Source: Isochrysis galbana (lineage: Eukaryota > Haptophyta > Isochrysidales > Isochrysidaceae). From it: a stretch of 64,000 bases of DNA. Under the pieces are notes generated by a model. The model was not told the DNA's origin and ran no database searches. It was given only the letters and a program-made list of their open reading frames with translations. Shown here piece after piece: positions 1-11,025 of the stretch. The stretch covers positions 2,349,131 to 2,413,130 of the forward strand of contig CM030936.1 of assembly GCA_018136815.1 (NCBI GenBank), given 5' to 3'. Position 1 is the stretch's first letter; every line of letters begins with the position of its first letter. The position numbers and the translations under genes were made by a program.

Positions 1-1565
1 TTGTTTCGCCAAGACCCCCCTTGGTCTGAAGGAACTTTTCCCACTCCCTGTGCAATGCAGCGCGGCGCCCGCTGGCACAGCCGTAGTCAGTATGACCTCC
101 CCCGTCGCATGCAACTTCTCTCCACTTGAATGCACCACCCGTTCACAAGTTATGTTAATAGAATCACTGTGAATTACAAAGTTCTCCCACAGGGAGAGCC
201 GCGACGAGGCGAAGAGACGCGCCATCGTCTTCGCCTCGTCGAGTCGGCCTAGGGAAGTGCCATCGGCATGTTGTATTCCGAATTTCGCTATAATAGTATT
301 CCTGCCCATCCGAAGGCTGTAGGCATGAATATTCGTGTAAGGTACGCGCTCACAATTACAATTGAACAGTTCCCCGTGTTGCCACTGACGCACAAGACAC
401 ACAGATTCGGATTCCCCATGGTCTCAAGTCCAGGTTTGCAGGTTTTGGTCTCGAAATTTGCGATTCGAATTTTGTTTTTGCTGTTACTATAATTGTTGGC
501 TCGTTTAAGGTAATAAACCGGCATGACTTCGACTTCTCGTTCTGCAGTCGCTCTGCGAGACTCTCTCTCTCTCTCTCTCTCCGTCCGCCTCTCCTCGGCC
601 GACGGCAAGAAGATTCGTCCAAAACATTCTCCGGTCCCAAGATATCTCGTGGGGGGTCTCTCCGCGCTCCGCGAGGGAAAGGACGCGATCTCGCTCCGAG
701 ATCGGCCTTGCGCCCTCCCACGCTGCCCCGCCGTGCCCTCGGTCCCTCGCCCCCCCCGCGGCAGGTTCTTTCCCTCGGCGTGCCGTCCGTCGCCTCCGGC
801 CGTTATATTAATCCCCCCCCCCGCGCGCGAGGTTCTCTTCTCCCCCGCGCGCGGTTCGTTTCCTCCGGCCGTCGTTGTTCCCCCCCTCGCTTCGATTCCT
901 CTCGCGGTTCCTTCGATGATTGCCTCCATCTCGTCCGTTCTTCTTCGCGATCCTCGCGGAGGGGGCACCGACGTTTAATGTTAGTTTCGTCGCGGTTTCG
1001 ATGAAAGAAAGGAAGAACGAATGGCACGCGCCTCGCGTCTCGCGTCTTGTTTCGTCGCCCCTTGCTCGTCGCTTGTCTAGAAGGTCTCTCCGCACATCGC
1101 CTTCTCCCCCCGCGCGAGTTTGGATCTCTCCTCGACCCTCCGCGTTGGCTTCAGCGGACGAGTTCCACTTTAACGATAGTTCGAACCCTTCGGTGGCGTA
1201 GTTGTGCGCTCTCTTTCCGTATATCTTCGCGCATGACGAGCGATCGCGACTTCAGCCTTCGCCGCGCGGGGAGGGGTTTGTTTATCGTATGATTCCGGAG
1301 TGTTTACGTTAGTTTTCCGAGCCCAAGGACTTTGGTTTTTGGTTTCTTGTGAGTGATTTTTGTAGCAACTTCGTCGAGTCCCACCGTGTTCCCAAGCGAG
1401 TCCCCCCGAGTTCCCGAGTCTATACCCCGAGTCAACGAGTCAATACAAGTCAAGCACGCGCCTGAGCCACCCCCAGTCGCCTGCCACCACCTCCCACAAG
1501 CCTCCTTCCGCACTTCCGCGCCCACCGTGCTCCGTGCGTGCGTCGTGCGTCGTGCGTCGATCACC
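1..1565. other. Upstream region of the chromodomain gene; no gene recognised in the first ~800 bp
   Basis: No convincing gene is visible in 1-800. From about 560 onward the plus strand is strongly pyrimidine-rich (CT tracts at 550-600, C-rich runs to about 900), a style also seen just before the ATG of other genes here. The part from about 995 to 1565 is repeated in inverted orientation at the right end of the window, so it probably represents promoter and 5' UTR of the gene that starts at 1566. Confidence 0.4.
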
Positions 1566-2584
1566 ATGCCCGTAGTCACCCCCGAGGAAAGCTCCATGAG
1601 CTCCCCACAAGAACCGCGTTCCGCGCTAGCTGCCGGCGCGCCCTCGCAGGCAATCTCCAAGAGTGAGATCAGCCTTGCTCTGACACGGCAGCACTCCTCC
1701 AATGTCAACAGGTGAGTGGGAATCTGCCTTCACCAGCCGCCAGCGCCCGCCCAAAAGCGAGCACTTTTCCCGCTGTGAATACAGGTGTTCGTGGCTGGGC
1801 ACGGTCCTCTGGGTTTGACGTCCGAGTTCAACAAGCTGGACGATTAGGAGGAGGAGAGCGAGGATACAGACTGGCGCTGCGCTACAGGAAGCGCAAGAGC
1901 GACAATACCTCGTACGAGGTGTTCTCGAACGACAAGCGGAACGGCAGGCACTGGACAACGCCGGACGAGATCACCGGTAAGGACAGGAAAGCCTTTCGCG
2001 CTTGGGTAGACAGTGGGATGGGCGGAGCTGGCGGCGGCGGCAGCGGGCGGGCAGCTGGCGGCCTTGCTGCGGCGGAGCGCAGCAGCTCCCGCATCGACGT
2101 GACGGAAGCCGTCCGTCGGTGTGTGGACGGGCTCATCACAAACGTCGAGCGTTTCGACGGGCTCTGCCTTTCCGGCGTGGCCTCGCATTTCGTTCGTGGA
2201 AAGCGACGGCGCACGGCGGAATCGCTGCTGACGGCGACGGCGCCGCCGGCAAAGGCGCTGCCGCCGTACAGAAAGCGTCATCGGGGCCGCCCCCGCTCCA
2301 CATCTCCTATCGGTGTCCGAATCGTGAGTGTTTACGGCTTCATGGGAGGAGCAGAAATCAAGACAACAGCACCGGACCAACGTTATTTTCATTCGCGGGG
2401 TGGCCACAGCGACCTCGCTCTCCCTCTCCCTCTCGCCCCTCCGCCCCCCCCCCCCGCTCGCTCATGGGCACGCGCGGACCGCCGGCACGGAAGACGGTCG
2501 TGGTGGCCGCGGCCACACCAAAGCCGCAGGGCCGTGGCAACACGAAACGGACGCCTTCCCACGCCTTCGACCCTGCGGCCGGAG

Positions 2585-2941
2585 TGTGGAATAGGGCGCA
2601 GGCTCTATTCATGAGGACAAGCCTCAAAGGGGTGAGAGAGAGAGGGTAATGGAGTCTTGAGAGCGAGATGCGCGCGACATCGCACCGCACGAGCCGACGT
2701 CACACATCGAGACTCTTCCGGACACCACTCACCATGCCAACAAAAGAAAGAAGCCAAAACTAAACGTAAACGCACGAGACAATAAATTAAAGGAACGAAC
2801 GAAGACGAGATGAAGAATGTCCTTGTCGAGCGAGCACGATGCTTCGAGACCTCGTTGGCAACGGTGGACTCAACCAACCAAAACAAAACTCACTCAACAC
2901 CTGAAATCGCATCCGTATTGAGTGGAACTCTGGATGCGACA
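2585..2941 (+). repeat. Left LTR of the 2.6-4.4 kb element
   Basis: 357 bp, TG...CA ends, base-for-base the same as 4025-4381 at a constant offset of 1440. The interior that follows begins CCCCCCGACTTAAG, which is shared with the diverged copy at 11394. Confidence 0.92.
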
Positions 2942-4024
2942 CCCCCCGACTTAAGTCGAGCGTCCACGCGAGTCATGGGGTGATCAAGCCCAGACCAAAC
3001 GCGAACAATCAACAAAAGTAACGGAGAGAAAGTGAAAGTGTCCCTCTTGTCTACTACCCCAAAGAGCGTGCACACTCAGTGGGTTGAACCCCAGGCGGTT
3101 CAAAGACAAGTCTCTTTCGGGGTGCACGTCCCTACGGAGAACGTTACGGGTCACAATCACAGCAACCTACAAGAGCACAACACAACAACACACTTTCGGA
3201 ACGAAACCCAAAGACTGAGAAATGAAGCAAGCAATCCGAAGCCGAAGCACAATGCCCATAAATGAGAAGTTAAAGCTGTGCCGGTCTTCTTCACCACCGT
3301 CTTCTAGACCAAGCGAGCTCCGAAGCAGCACATTCACCGAGCGCCGAGTGCCAAAATATCTAGTCGACTTCGAACTTCACCTCCCGATGGACCACCACCC
3401 ACAGTGAGGCGCATGGTCACACGGTGCCCCCCTAAGAAGAGAAAGCACAAAACAAAGAACCTGAATGAATAGCCCTCATGGAGGGACCCTGGCTGCCGAG
3501 GCAGGAACTGGAGAGGCAATAGTGCCAAGAAACAAGAAACGAGAACGAGAAGGAATCGGGAATCGAAGAGATCGGGGAAGTGAAGACCCAGTCAACTAGA
3601 CAATCGAGACCAAGCAACCGAGAGCTATGAGAGCTTCAAAGCGCGCATGGGCAAGAAGAAGATGGAGAGGGGGACCGAGAAGACCTATGAGTCTGAGGGT
3701 GGAGCAAGGACAGCCACAACCCAAGCGCAAGGCCACACAAAGCTTTGACGCCCACAGACGGGCATTGGGCAATGGAGGACTAGGAGAGGCGGTGAGAAGC
3801 GGAGGCAAGGCGAGGCGAAGGTGAGGGGAGGAAGGATGGAGAGGGATGGCAGGGTAGTTTGACCGCGCACGAGCCGCGCGCCTGAGAGAGGGAAGCTCAA
3901 CTCATTGAGCTGCGGCTGCGGGAAGCGGGCATGCGGGCAATGCATGTGGACTTGCACATGTGTACGCGTGCTGTGCAAGAGCGCACAAGGGCGTGCAAGG
4001 GCACCAAGGAGGCTGTCTTTGAAC

Positions 4025-4381
4025 TGTGGAATAGGGCGCAGGCTCTATTCATGAGGACAAGCCTCAAAGGGGTGAGAGAGAGAGGGTAATGGAGTCTTGA
4101 GAGCGAGATGCGCGCGACATCGCACCGCACGAGCCGACGTCACACATCGAGACTCTTCCGGACACCACTCACCATGCCAACAAAAGAAAGAAGCCAAAAC
4201 TAAACGTAAACGCACGAGACAATAAATTAAAGGAACGAACGAAGACGAGATGAAGAATGTCCTTGTCGAGCGAGCACGATGCTTCGAGACCTCGTTGGCA
4301 ACGGTGGACTCAACCAACCAAAACAAAACTCACTCAACACCTGAAATCGCATCCGTATTGAGTGGAACTCTGGATGCGACA
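4025..4381 (+). repeat. Right LTR of the 2.6-4.4 kb element
   Basis: 357 bp, identical to the left LTR, followed at once by the target duplication CGGAG and the resumed chromodomain exon. Confidence 0.92.
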
Positions 4382-4670
4382 CGGAGATGACAACATCTAC
4401 CAGGCTGAGCGGATTGAGGCCAAGCGCTTGGTCCGAGGCGTAGCACAATACCTCGTCAAATGGGCCGGCTGGGAGGAGAAGCACAGTACATGGGAACCGC
4501 TAGAGAATCTAGCTGGGGCTGAGAGTCTCATAGCCGACTTTCTGAAGGAGGAGAAGCAGGCGGCTGCTAAAGCAGAAGTGGCCGCTGCAAAGGAGCGCGA
4601 GAAGAAGAGGGCTGAGGCGGAAGCGCGGACAGCGCTGGCTGCTAGGCAAGCTGCCAAGCAGCTACAGTAG
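4374..4670 (+). CDS. Chromodomain ORF that now starts inside the LTR
   Basis: This is the distal part of the split chromodomain gene. The right LTR supplies an ATG at 4374, seven bases before its 3' edge, and that ATG is in frame with the complete chromodomain and the charged tail (98 codons). If the LTR drives transcription, a short free-standing chromodomain protein could be made. The domain shows the usual order: acidic N-terminal strand, YLVKWAGW, STWEP, then the C-terminal helix ending LIADFLKEEK. Whether the chimeric reading frame is expressed cannot be seen from sequence. Confidence 0.45.
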   Translation: MRHGDDNIYQAERIEAKRLVRGVAQYLVKWAGWEEKHSTWEPLENLAGAESLIADFLKEEKQAAAKAEVAAAKEREKKRAEAEARTALAARQAAKQLQ

Positions 4671-5331
4671 CCTATCCCCGTATGTTTGAAAGTGAGTGTG
4701 AGTGCGTGCCATTACTTCTTCTTAGACTATTAACCATCACAATGACAAATACAACATTGGCAATGACAATGTAGGCTGTTTATGGTCTCCGCCTGGGGAT
4801 GATGATCTTGGGCTGAGGCTCGTTTGCACTCAGAGCTGCCTGGCGGGCCCTAGCTGGGGCAGAGCCCCCTCAGAATCCTTAAGAGCAGGTCGTGGTCGTG
4901 GCGCGTGCCATGCGCACGCGCCGCAGGAGAGGGCGAAGAGAGAGTATAGTGAGGGAGAGCGGATCTCGTCTGTCCCCGAATCGGGGATTCAACGATAATC
5001 GCGCCCCGTTTACATTAGTAGACGGGCGGGGCGCAGAGAGCGGGTGGAGCACTGGACTCTTGTTTGTGACTCAGTGTTCAGCACATTTTTTCGTCATCAT
5101 TCATCATTACCTTGCGCCCAGCTACTTCACAGATCAAATTCGAGGCTGCGGGGGAAGCGCATAGTGGACTAGTCCATCCATTATTGATGCACTCGCTGCA
5201 CCCGTTCGCGGCCTACACGATACGTCTCGATGGAAGATGACAAGATGAGACAGCCATCGGCACGAATCTCCACTTCTACATCAGGGTTATGTACACTGTC
5301 ATAGTTTCCATTTCGCCATCGTCTCGGAGCA
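4671..5331. other. Intergenic, no gene recognised
   Basis: This is presumed 3' flank of the chromodomain gene (plus) and of the CREG-like gene (minus), which converge here. No RNA gene or conserved frame was seen. Confidence 0.4.
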
Positions 5332-6552
5332 CTAAATGAGCCTTGTGAATCTGCTAGTGGTACTAGTGCCACACTCCTTGTACTCCTTCACACTGAGCAT
5401 GGTCGGGCCACCATAGTCATCAAGTAACGTCACCTCCTCTAGTTCAAGTTGGAAATAGTCACCTCCGGTGTGAGCTCCACCTGCCGGCAGCCACGGCGCC
5501 AGCGGGTGCCGCCTACCGAGACTTAGGCGTGCCCGTTCCACTTCTTCTGGCGCCAATAGGCGCCGCAGTCTCCCAGCCAGCCCGAGCTGCACACAAGTAG
5601 GGTCCTCCGGATCTTTCCGCTTGCACATCCCAGAAACTGCACCACGTGCGGACGGCAGTGCGGCAGCGCTCAGAGAAATTGCACACCGGGCATCATGCCT
5701 GATGTCCGCTGCGGTTGGATCGGGCGTGGGGAGGTAGAGAAAGGGCTGCCCTGTGGAATTCTCGCCGACGCCATCAGCAACGGAGCGGACGTTACCCCAA
5801 GGTGCTCCGCCTAGGTGGTAGGAGATGGTGGACAACGCTGTCCAGGTGGAATGGTAGGCCAGCCATCGGGCACGGACGCAGGGTAGTGAAGAGGACGAAG
5901 GTATATCCAGTGCTAGTGCATCTATGGCCGGCTGCAGCAGCAAGCGCCCTGGCGTTGGCGGGGAGTCGGCGCGATGCAAAGTGCCAGCGGGCTTTGGACG
6001 GGGGTCCCGTGGCTTGGCTCTGAAATAGTCGACAAGTGAGAGGGACCTGCCACCGCCGTAGTTGTCGAGGAGCCACACTTCATTGATCTTGAGCTCATTC
6101 ACTCGGAAATGGTGGCTGCTCGGCCAGTCGCGCATCTGCGGATGTCGCGAGTAGAGGGCCGCCAACCCTGTCACCACATCTGCGCCATCGGATGGCGTCA
6201 TCAGCCCGCTCACACTAACCTTGGCGCACCGCGGGTCCTCTGGGTCGAAACGCGTGCCTCCAAACCCACAGGTGGCATTGATACTTGCCTCACTTACGGT
6301 GAGCGTGGCATTGAAGCCGGCCGGCCGCTCCTCCATCAGATAGAAGAAGAGGCGGCCGCTCGAGCGATCCACTGTCCCATCCGCAAATGAGAAGAGGGCT
6401 CCGCGCGGCGGCGCGGCGGGTGTGAGCTTGCGCGTGGAAACGTACCCCCAGCATGCCTCGTGTAGCAACCATCGCGCCACCTCGGCATGCGCCGACTCTC
6501 CCGTCGTGAGCGCGGTGCAGCAGAGGAGCAGTCCGAATGCTGTGGCCATCAT
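5332..6552 (-). CDS. CREG-like secreted protein with two tandem domains
   Basis: 406 residues. The first ATG that leaves a proper signal peptide is at 6552 (MMATAFGLLLCCTAL, cleavable). The mature protein shows CREG family hallmarks: ARWLLHEACWG near the start, a SFADG segment, DPEDPRCAKVSVSGLM, SRHPQMRDWP and LLDNYGGGRSLSLVDYF. The same set recurs in a second half (KDPEDPTCVQLGLAG, GRRHPLAPWLP, LLDDYGGPTMLSVKEY), so the gene holds two fused copies where animal CREG1 has one. CREG proteins are secreted or lysosomal glycoproteins with a split-barrel fold related to flavin-binding oxidases but usually lacking catalysis. NAT and NST sequons fit glycosylation. The pairing inside one chain would mimic the CREG homodimer. 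The family call is firm; the role in this organism is unknown. Confidence 0.85.
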   Translation of the reverse strand: MMATAFGLLLCCTALTTGESAHAEVARWLLHEACWGYVSTRKLTPAAPPRGALFSFADGTVDRSSGRLFFYLMEERPAGFNATLTVSEASINATCGFGGTRFDPEDPRCAKVSVSGLMTPSDGADVVTGLAALYSRHPQMRDWPSSHHFRVNELKINEVWLLDNYGGGRSLSLVDYFRAKPRDPRPKPAGTLHRADSPPTPGRLLLQPAIDALALDIPSSSSLPCVRARWLAYHSTWTALSTISYHLGGAPWGNVRSVADGVGENSTGQPFLYLPTPDPTAADIRHDARCAISLSAAALPSARGAVSGMCKRKDPEDPTCVQLGLAGRLRRLLAPEEVERARLSLGRRHPLAPWLPAGGAHTGGDYFQLELEEVTLLDDYGGPTMLSVKEYKECGTSTTSRFTRLI

Positions 6553-7977
6553 CGCGTCTACTAGAGGGGGGGGGGGGGGAAAGGGGGGAAGGGGGGCGGA
6601 GGGCGGGAGGAGCGGAAACTTATAGTGCCCACTGGCCACTGGAAATATTATACTGATACTGTAAGTGGACTTTTTTTTCCCTTTGTTTCTTTACCTTAGG
6701 AGTGGAGTACCTCAGTGATGGGTGATGGGGCATCAGTGCTGATATCAATTTTATAAAAATAATAATAAATAATGTTATATCCTATTTATTATTATTGTAC
6801 TGATATCAATTTTATATGGGAGCATAGTGGCTCCGCTACACAAGGGGTGCCTTGCCTCTACCCTCTACCTCTACGGGATGAATCGCCGGTGGGCGGCGCA
6901 ACGGTCAAAGACTCTGCTCCTTGCTCCTCGGCTCGCACTGCATCCTACGGGGGACGGGGGGTGTTCGAATGTCGAATGTCGAATGTACGCACCCTCGCAC
7001 CGCATCGGACACTGTGCTCAGACGGAGCTCAGAGACGGCCGTGTGGCTGCCCCGAGGCACAGACGACACACGGCACACGGCTCGCCGACATCCCACACAC
7101 CACACAGCTGCTACTCTTCTGTTGAGTGGCGGGGCGGAGTGGGAAGAGCAGAGAGGCGGGGCGGGCGTGTCTGGCTGGGGTAAGCAGCGCTTAGACAGAC
7201 AAAGACCGTGGCGAGGGTGGCGCTGGCGAGGGTGGCGGGTGGCGGCGAAACAATTCAAGGTTCAAGGAATAAGGAACGCTGGAACGCTATGGCTATGGCG
7301 ACGATCACACCATCCACCATCCGCGTCGATCAGATTGACATTGCGGTCGGCGTCAAAATTGAATCCATGGAGGAGAAACTAAATAAAAAGGTCTCCTCCT
7401 CGAACAAAGCACAAAGCCCTCTATCTATCTATGCGCCCCCCCCCCCCCAAAAAAAACGACAAAAAACTGACCGTAGCCGTAGCCGATAGCCGAGAGCCCT
7501 CAGAGATGGCGCACACGAGGCACCCAGGGTGAAGGTCTGCTTTTGGGGTGGTACCAAACGAAGGCAACCGACCTAGTGTCATTGTCGATGTAGCACACGC
7601 ACACACAGTACACAATAAAGCCAATCTAGATCTAGCAGATAGCAGATCTACATCTACATCTAGCATCTAGGGCTAGGGCGGGCACTCAATGAATTATTGA
7701 TGGCAACGTATTTTATGCATGTGACTGCGGCCTCAAGTCTCGCACGTGGCTTGTTTGCTGGCTCTTAATCAGAGTATGACAACAATGCCGATTGTGGTAG
7801 TGTAAGACCATCGTATATTCAGTGGGTCGTTCTAATGGAGGCACATGGTAGCGAGCGGATGGGATTCGAGATTTGAATTTGCGGCACTTGAAGGCATCAT
7901 ACAGAAGCTCTTGACCTCCCCTACCCCTATCTCTGATTTTGGCCATACTCATTCCAGCTCACCCCCCGCTCCCTGAT
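6553..7977. other. Intergenic, A/T-rich stretch then low-complexity DNA
   Basis: Upstream of the CREG-like gene are a G tract (6566-6580) and an AT-rich block (about 6740-6810). Small local repeats are seen near 6962 (gtcgaatgtcgaatgtcgaa) and 7620-7670 (agatctac steps). No convincing frame, RNA gene or element end was found. Confidence 0.35.
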
Positions 7978-8400
7978 CTAACTCCCAAGATCCCAGCTGG
8001 TCTGCTTCCTTCGGGCATGGCTCTCACTTCGCCGTGCCAAGCGGGCGGAACGGCGGGCCGCCATCGCTGCCTGATCTCCTTCACGTACGTGCACATAGTG
8101 GCGAGGCTTCGGGAAGAAGACCTTTTGAAACTCGACATATCCCGACTTCAGCGCGAACAGTGTGTCGTCGCGCCCTCTACCAACATTCTCTCCTGGAACC
8201 CATTTGAGGCCGCGCTGGCGCACAATGATGCTGCCAGCCTGGCAGGGCTGATCGCCGAGCACCTTGACGCCGAGGTACTTGGGGTTGGAGGTGCGCGTAA
8301 CGCCGCCTGTCCCTCCCGCCTTCTTGCCCGCGAAGCGCACCTGTGTCAGCAGCACGGGCGGTCGCAGCGGCGCGCAGAGGCGCGCGAGGGCGCCGAGCAT
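7978..8400 (-). CDS. Mitochondrial large-subunit ribosomal protein bL27m
   Basis: 140 residues starting at the ATG at 8400. The first ~24 residues ([15 protein letters not shown]...) are basic, hydroxylated and amphipathic, a typical mitochondrial presequence. The bL27 core follows: [45 protein letters not shown] and a final strand ending in a basic tail. bL27 reaches the peptidyl-transferase centre of the large subunit. The usual plastid leader is absent, so mitochondrial targeting is preferred. It is divergent to the gene starting at 9165, with a 760-bp shared upstream region. Confidence 0.9.
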   Translation of the reverse strand: MLGALARLCAPLRPPVLLTQVRFAGKKAGGTGGVTRTSNPKYLGVKVLGDQPCQAGSIIVRQRGLKWVPGENVGRGRDDTLFALKSGYVEFQKVFFPKPRHYVHVREGDQAAMAARRSARLARRSESHARRKQTSWDLGS

Positions 8401-9164
8401 CCCGCCGCGCGTCGTGTGGCCACGAACAGAGAGGGGAGAAGTATCTGCATGAGGGGCGTTTTCTTTTCCCTGTTCCTCATACCTCATACCACATCAATTG
8501 TACCACATACCTCACACATAGGAATACGAGTAGAGTACTCATACCTCATACGAGCGACCTAGAGTAGGAGTAGAGAATAAATCTGTACGAATATCTGTGG
8601 TGGGTAGTAAGTAGTAGGAAAGTGGAAAGTATAAGTAGCACACGTACAAATACTAAAATACTACATTGACTTATTCTGTTCGATATCTCAGTTCATCAGT
8701 TCATCTACTCCTACTCTACTAAACTCAATACTTCAAGTAGAGTAGGAGTACTCTAGGATTAAGAGTACGTGGCCTTGCTCCAACCAGAGAGATTTCTCGA
8801 TTCCTCCTTTTGCTCTCGCGCGCTGTGCTGGTTCCCGTTTTCTTCCTCTCAAACATATAAATATGTGCCGAATTGAATATTGGGATATTCTCTCTCCCCT
8901 CTCTACTCCGCCCCCGCCCACTCTCTCCTTTTCTTTCTCTCTCTCCTCTCTCTGCCTCCCTGCCTCCCTCTCTGTTGATCTCCCCGTCTCCCCTCGTCCG
9001 CCTCTCGCGAGAGTGGGTGACCTCGAGGCTGCCGCCCCCCTCGCTCTCCCACACTCACCCCCTTTCATCCCCTCCCCCCTCGTCGCCACCTCCCGCGCTT
9101 CTTCTCTCCTTTCTCTCCCCCCTTTGTCTGCGCGCCCCTCTCTTCTCTGCGCGGGTGGCTCGCC
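8401..9164. promoter_or_regulatory. Shared upstream region of two divergent genes
   Basis: This region lies between bL27m (minus) and the plastid-directed protein (plus). It has an inverted pair, CTACTCCTACTCTACT at 8705-8720 against AGTAGAGTAGGAGTAC at 8736-8751, several catacctcata steps at 8475-8550, and a 250-bp CT-rich tract running up to the plus-strand ATG. Similar AGTACTCTACT-like words lie upstream of other genes here. The regulatory role is inferred. Confidence 0.4.
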
Positions 9165-10512
9165 ATGCTCTCTGGCCTACTCGTAGCAGCGCTCTCGTTC
9201 TCGGCACGCGGGCTGTCGTGGCATGCTGCGGTTGGCGTGCCGCGTGCCTCGCCGCTCGTGCTTGCAGAGACCGCCGCAGACAAGCTCTCCTTCGACGAGG
9301 CGCTCGCCGGCGTGCTCGCTGCGGCTGAGTCTGCTGGCTCCCTTCAGCCGGTCCTCGACAGCTGGCTCGACAAGGTGGATGAGATGTTCGTGCCCACGCT
9401 GGCCAGCCGGCTTGAGGCCGTCTCTTCGCAGGAGGCGCCCGACATGGACGAGGTCGCTCGCCTCTCGGCTCTCCTCGGTGCCATCGAGCGCCGCTCGCTA
9501 GACAAGTTTACCGAAGCACGAGACCAGCTCCAGGATCTTCTCGGTGCAGGCGAGATCAATGCGATGGACACGCGACTGTGCAAGATGATCTCGACCGGCA
9601 AGCTCGACGCCGGGTTCCTCTACGTTCTGCACAAGAATATGGATGACGCCCGCTCGGAGGTGAATGCCCCTTGGAATGTGTGAGGTGCCATGTGAGCTTG
9701 CTGTCTGGACGGGGGTTGCCGGTGCACGTTCACTGACCAATCGATTCGAGGTTCCAGGGCACAAGCTGTGGGCGCATGTGCTGCCCAACCCGGGAGCGCC
9801 CTGTTTTCATTGAGTCCCGGTTGCTAATCGCAGGGTGATGACCAGCTGCTCAAGCTTCTCACGCACATTCACACGAGGACGGAAGAAGAGCTGGAGAAAA
9901 GGACACCACCAGGGCTTGCCTTGCTGCACAAGTTGACTCGTACCACAGACGCTGCTCTGCGCGGCCGCATCCTGCGCCACTACCTTGTCCCGCAGGGCAC
10001 TGTGAAGCTCCCTGACGGAACTCAGGCGCGCAGCTCAGCACGTGCCGCCAACGCCGCCTTACATGAAAATCCACACTTGTCTTGTATACGGCTGGCACCC
10101 TGTAAAGCATGTTCAATGGGTAAGGCAGGTCGGGCGTCTCGGGTGATGACTGTAGTCCGCCTCATGGCGCGGCAACTGTTTGTAGACCTCCTCTTGCCGC
10201 CCGTCCGAGGTTGATCACATCCGGAGACTGACTCTACTCATTCCCAAACACTTCTTAATCCCACAGATGCCGCTTGACACACCAGCTCCTGCACTTGTAC
10301 CTCCGACTGAGTTCGCACAAGCTGTCTATGGCGCTCTTGACAAGGTTCTTGCCATGCCCATTGATCGCAGTGCCATCGCCTCGACAGTCGAGGAGGTGCG
10401 CACAGTTGCGAAGGAGGCAAGGGCCGTGATCGAAGAGTCATATTCTACAGAGGACCTTGACGCCTTCACAAACACTCTTACACCCATCTTCGAACGGGCC
10501 CGCTCGTCATGA
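9165..10512 (+). CDS. Plastid-directed helical protein of unknown function, three exons
   Basis: Exons 9165-9659, 9834-10025 and 10267-10512 give 310 residues, all phase 0. Intron 1 is gtgaat...gcag. Intron 2 would start with GC (gcgcgc...acag). A GT donor at 10120 is a stronger match but runs exon 3 into a stop, so the GC-AG join is preferred. The N-terminus (MLSGLLVAALSFSARGLS) is a signal peptide followed by an alanine/arginine-rich stretch, as in bipartite plastid leaders. The mature part is nearly all helix, with a DKFTEARDQLQDLLGAG segment and a second helical block after EEELEKRTPPGLALLHKL. It has the look of a helical protein kept in photosynthetic eukaryotes, but I cannot name it. 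Confidence 0.6.
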
Positions 10513-10916
10513 GATGTGTTTTTGTTCCTGTGTTTGCACGCACGCCAGAATCTAAGCTGGGCCTAGTACTGGACTCTCTGAAAGTTGTGCTGTTGTCTAG
10601 GGCATACGCCACATTATCTAGGGCCCGACCCATTTCGATTCGACTTAGGTGCTATGTTGTGGGCGTGTGCACACGTGGCAATGTTGACACAAATGCGCCG
10701 ACTTTGCTTTCTCTGCGCGTTGCCGTGGCGTTGCGCCTCGAGTCCTCGTTGTTCGTCCTAGTGTGGTCAACTATTGTTAAAACAGTAGGATCATGGAGCG
10801 CATCCTGCTCCCCTCCTCTCCCGCCACCCGCACCGCCGCGCAGGCCGATCGGCCCATGGCCGAGGTCGCGCAGGGCGCAGGACTTCTTCCGTCCCCTTTC
10901 GAAAACAAACTTTTAT
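10513..10916. other. Intergenic with a repeated start-like motif
   Basis: At 10765-10802 the sequence caactattgttaaaacagta leads into gatcATGGAGCGC. A near copy (caactatcagtaaactgata, then ATGGAGCGC) is at 61982-62016. Both may be the 5' edge of a mobile element or its ORF start. Only short frames follow the ATG. Confidence 0.3.
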
Positions 10917-11025
10917 GAGTAGGGGTCAATGGGGGCCTCGCGCCCCCCTTCCTCCATCGCAGACACGCCCCCGGGTAGGCCTGCACCCCACAGAACCATC
11001 CTCAGCCCTTGCTTGCTAGCAAGGG

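Larger units (their letters stand above)
2585..4381 (+). mobile_element. LTR retrotransposon, short non-autonomous type (TRIM-like), recent insertion
   Basis: Two direct repeats, 2585-2941 and 4025-4381, each 357 bp, begin TGTGGAATAG and end TGCGACA. I found no difference between them. The five bases CGGAG precede the left LTR (2580-2584) and follow the right LTR (4382-4386), a perfect 5-bp target duplication. The 1083-bp interior holds no convincing gag or pol frame, so mobility must have been supplied by another element. Identical LTRs imply a young insertion. A diverged LTR of the same family, with the same first ~50 bases of interior, lies at 11026-11446. Confidence 0.9.
1566..4670 (+). 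pseudogene. Chromodomain protein gene, three exons, third exon split by an LTR element
   Basis: The proposed exons are 1566-1711, 1870-2323 and 2410-2584, continuing at 4387-4670 after the inserted element. Introns 1712-1869 (gtgagt...acag) and 2324-2409 (gtgagt...cacag) keep the frame: the phases are 2 and 0, and the last exon reads through the insertion site without a shift. The C-terminal part is a clear chromodomain, with YLVKWAGW followed by STWEPLEN, the aromatic and acidic residues that bind methyl-lysine. It is followed by a lysine/glutamate/alanine-rich tail. The middle is basic and alanine/glycine-rich. Before the insertion the protein would have been about 352 residues. Chromodomain proteins read histone methylation, so a nuclear role is expected. 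The first exon and promoter also exist as an inverted partial copy at 61.3-62.3 kb. The exon joins before the chromodomain are my inference; the chromodomain itself is secure. Confidence 0.6.
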
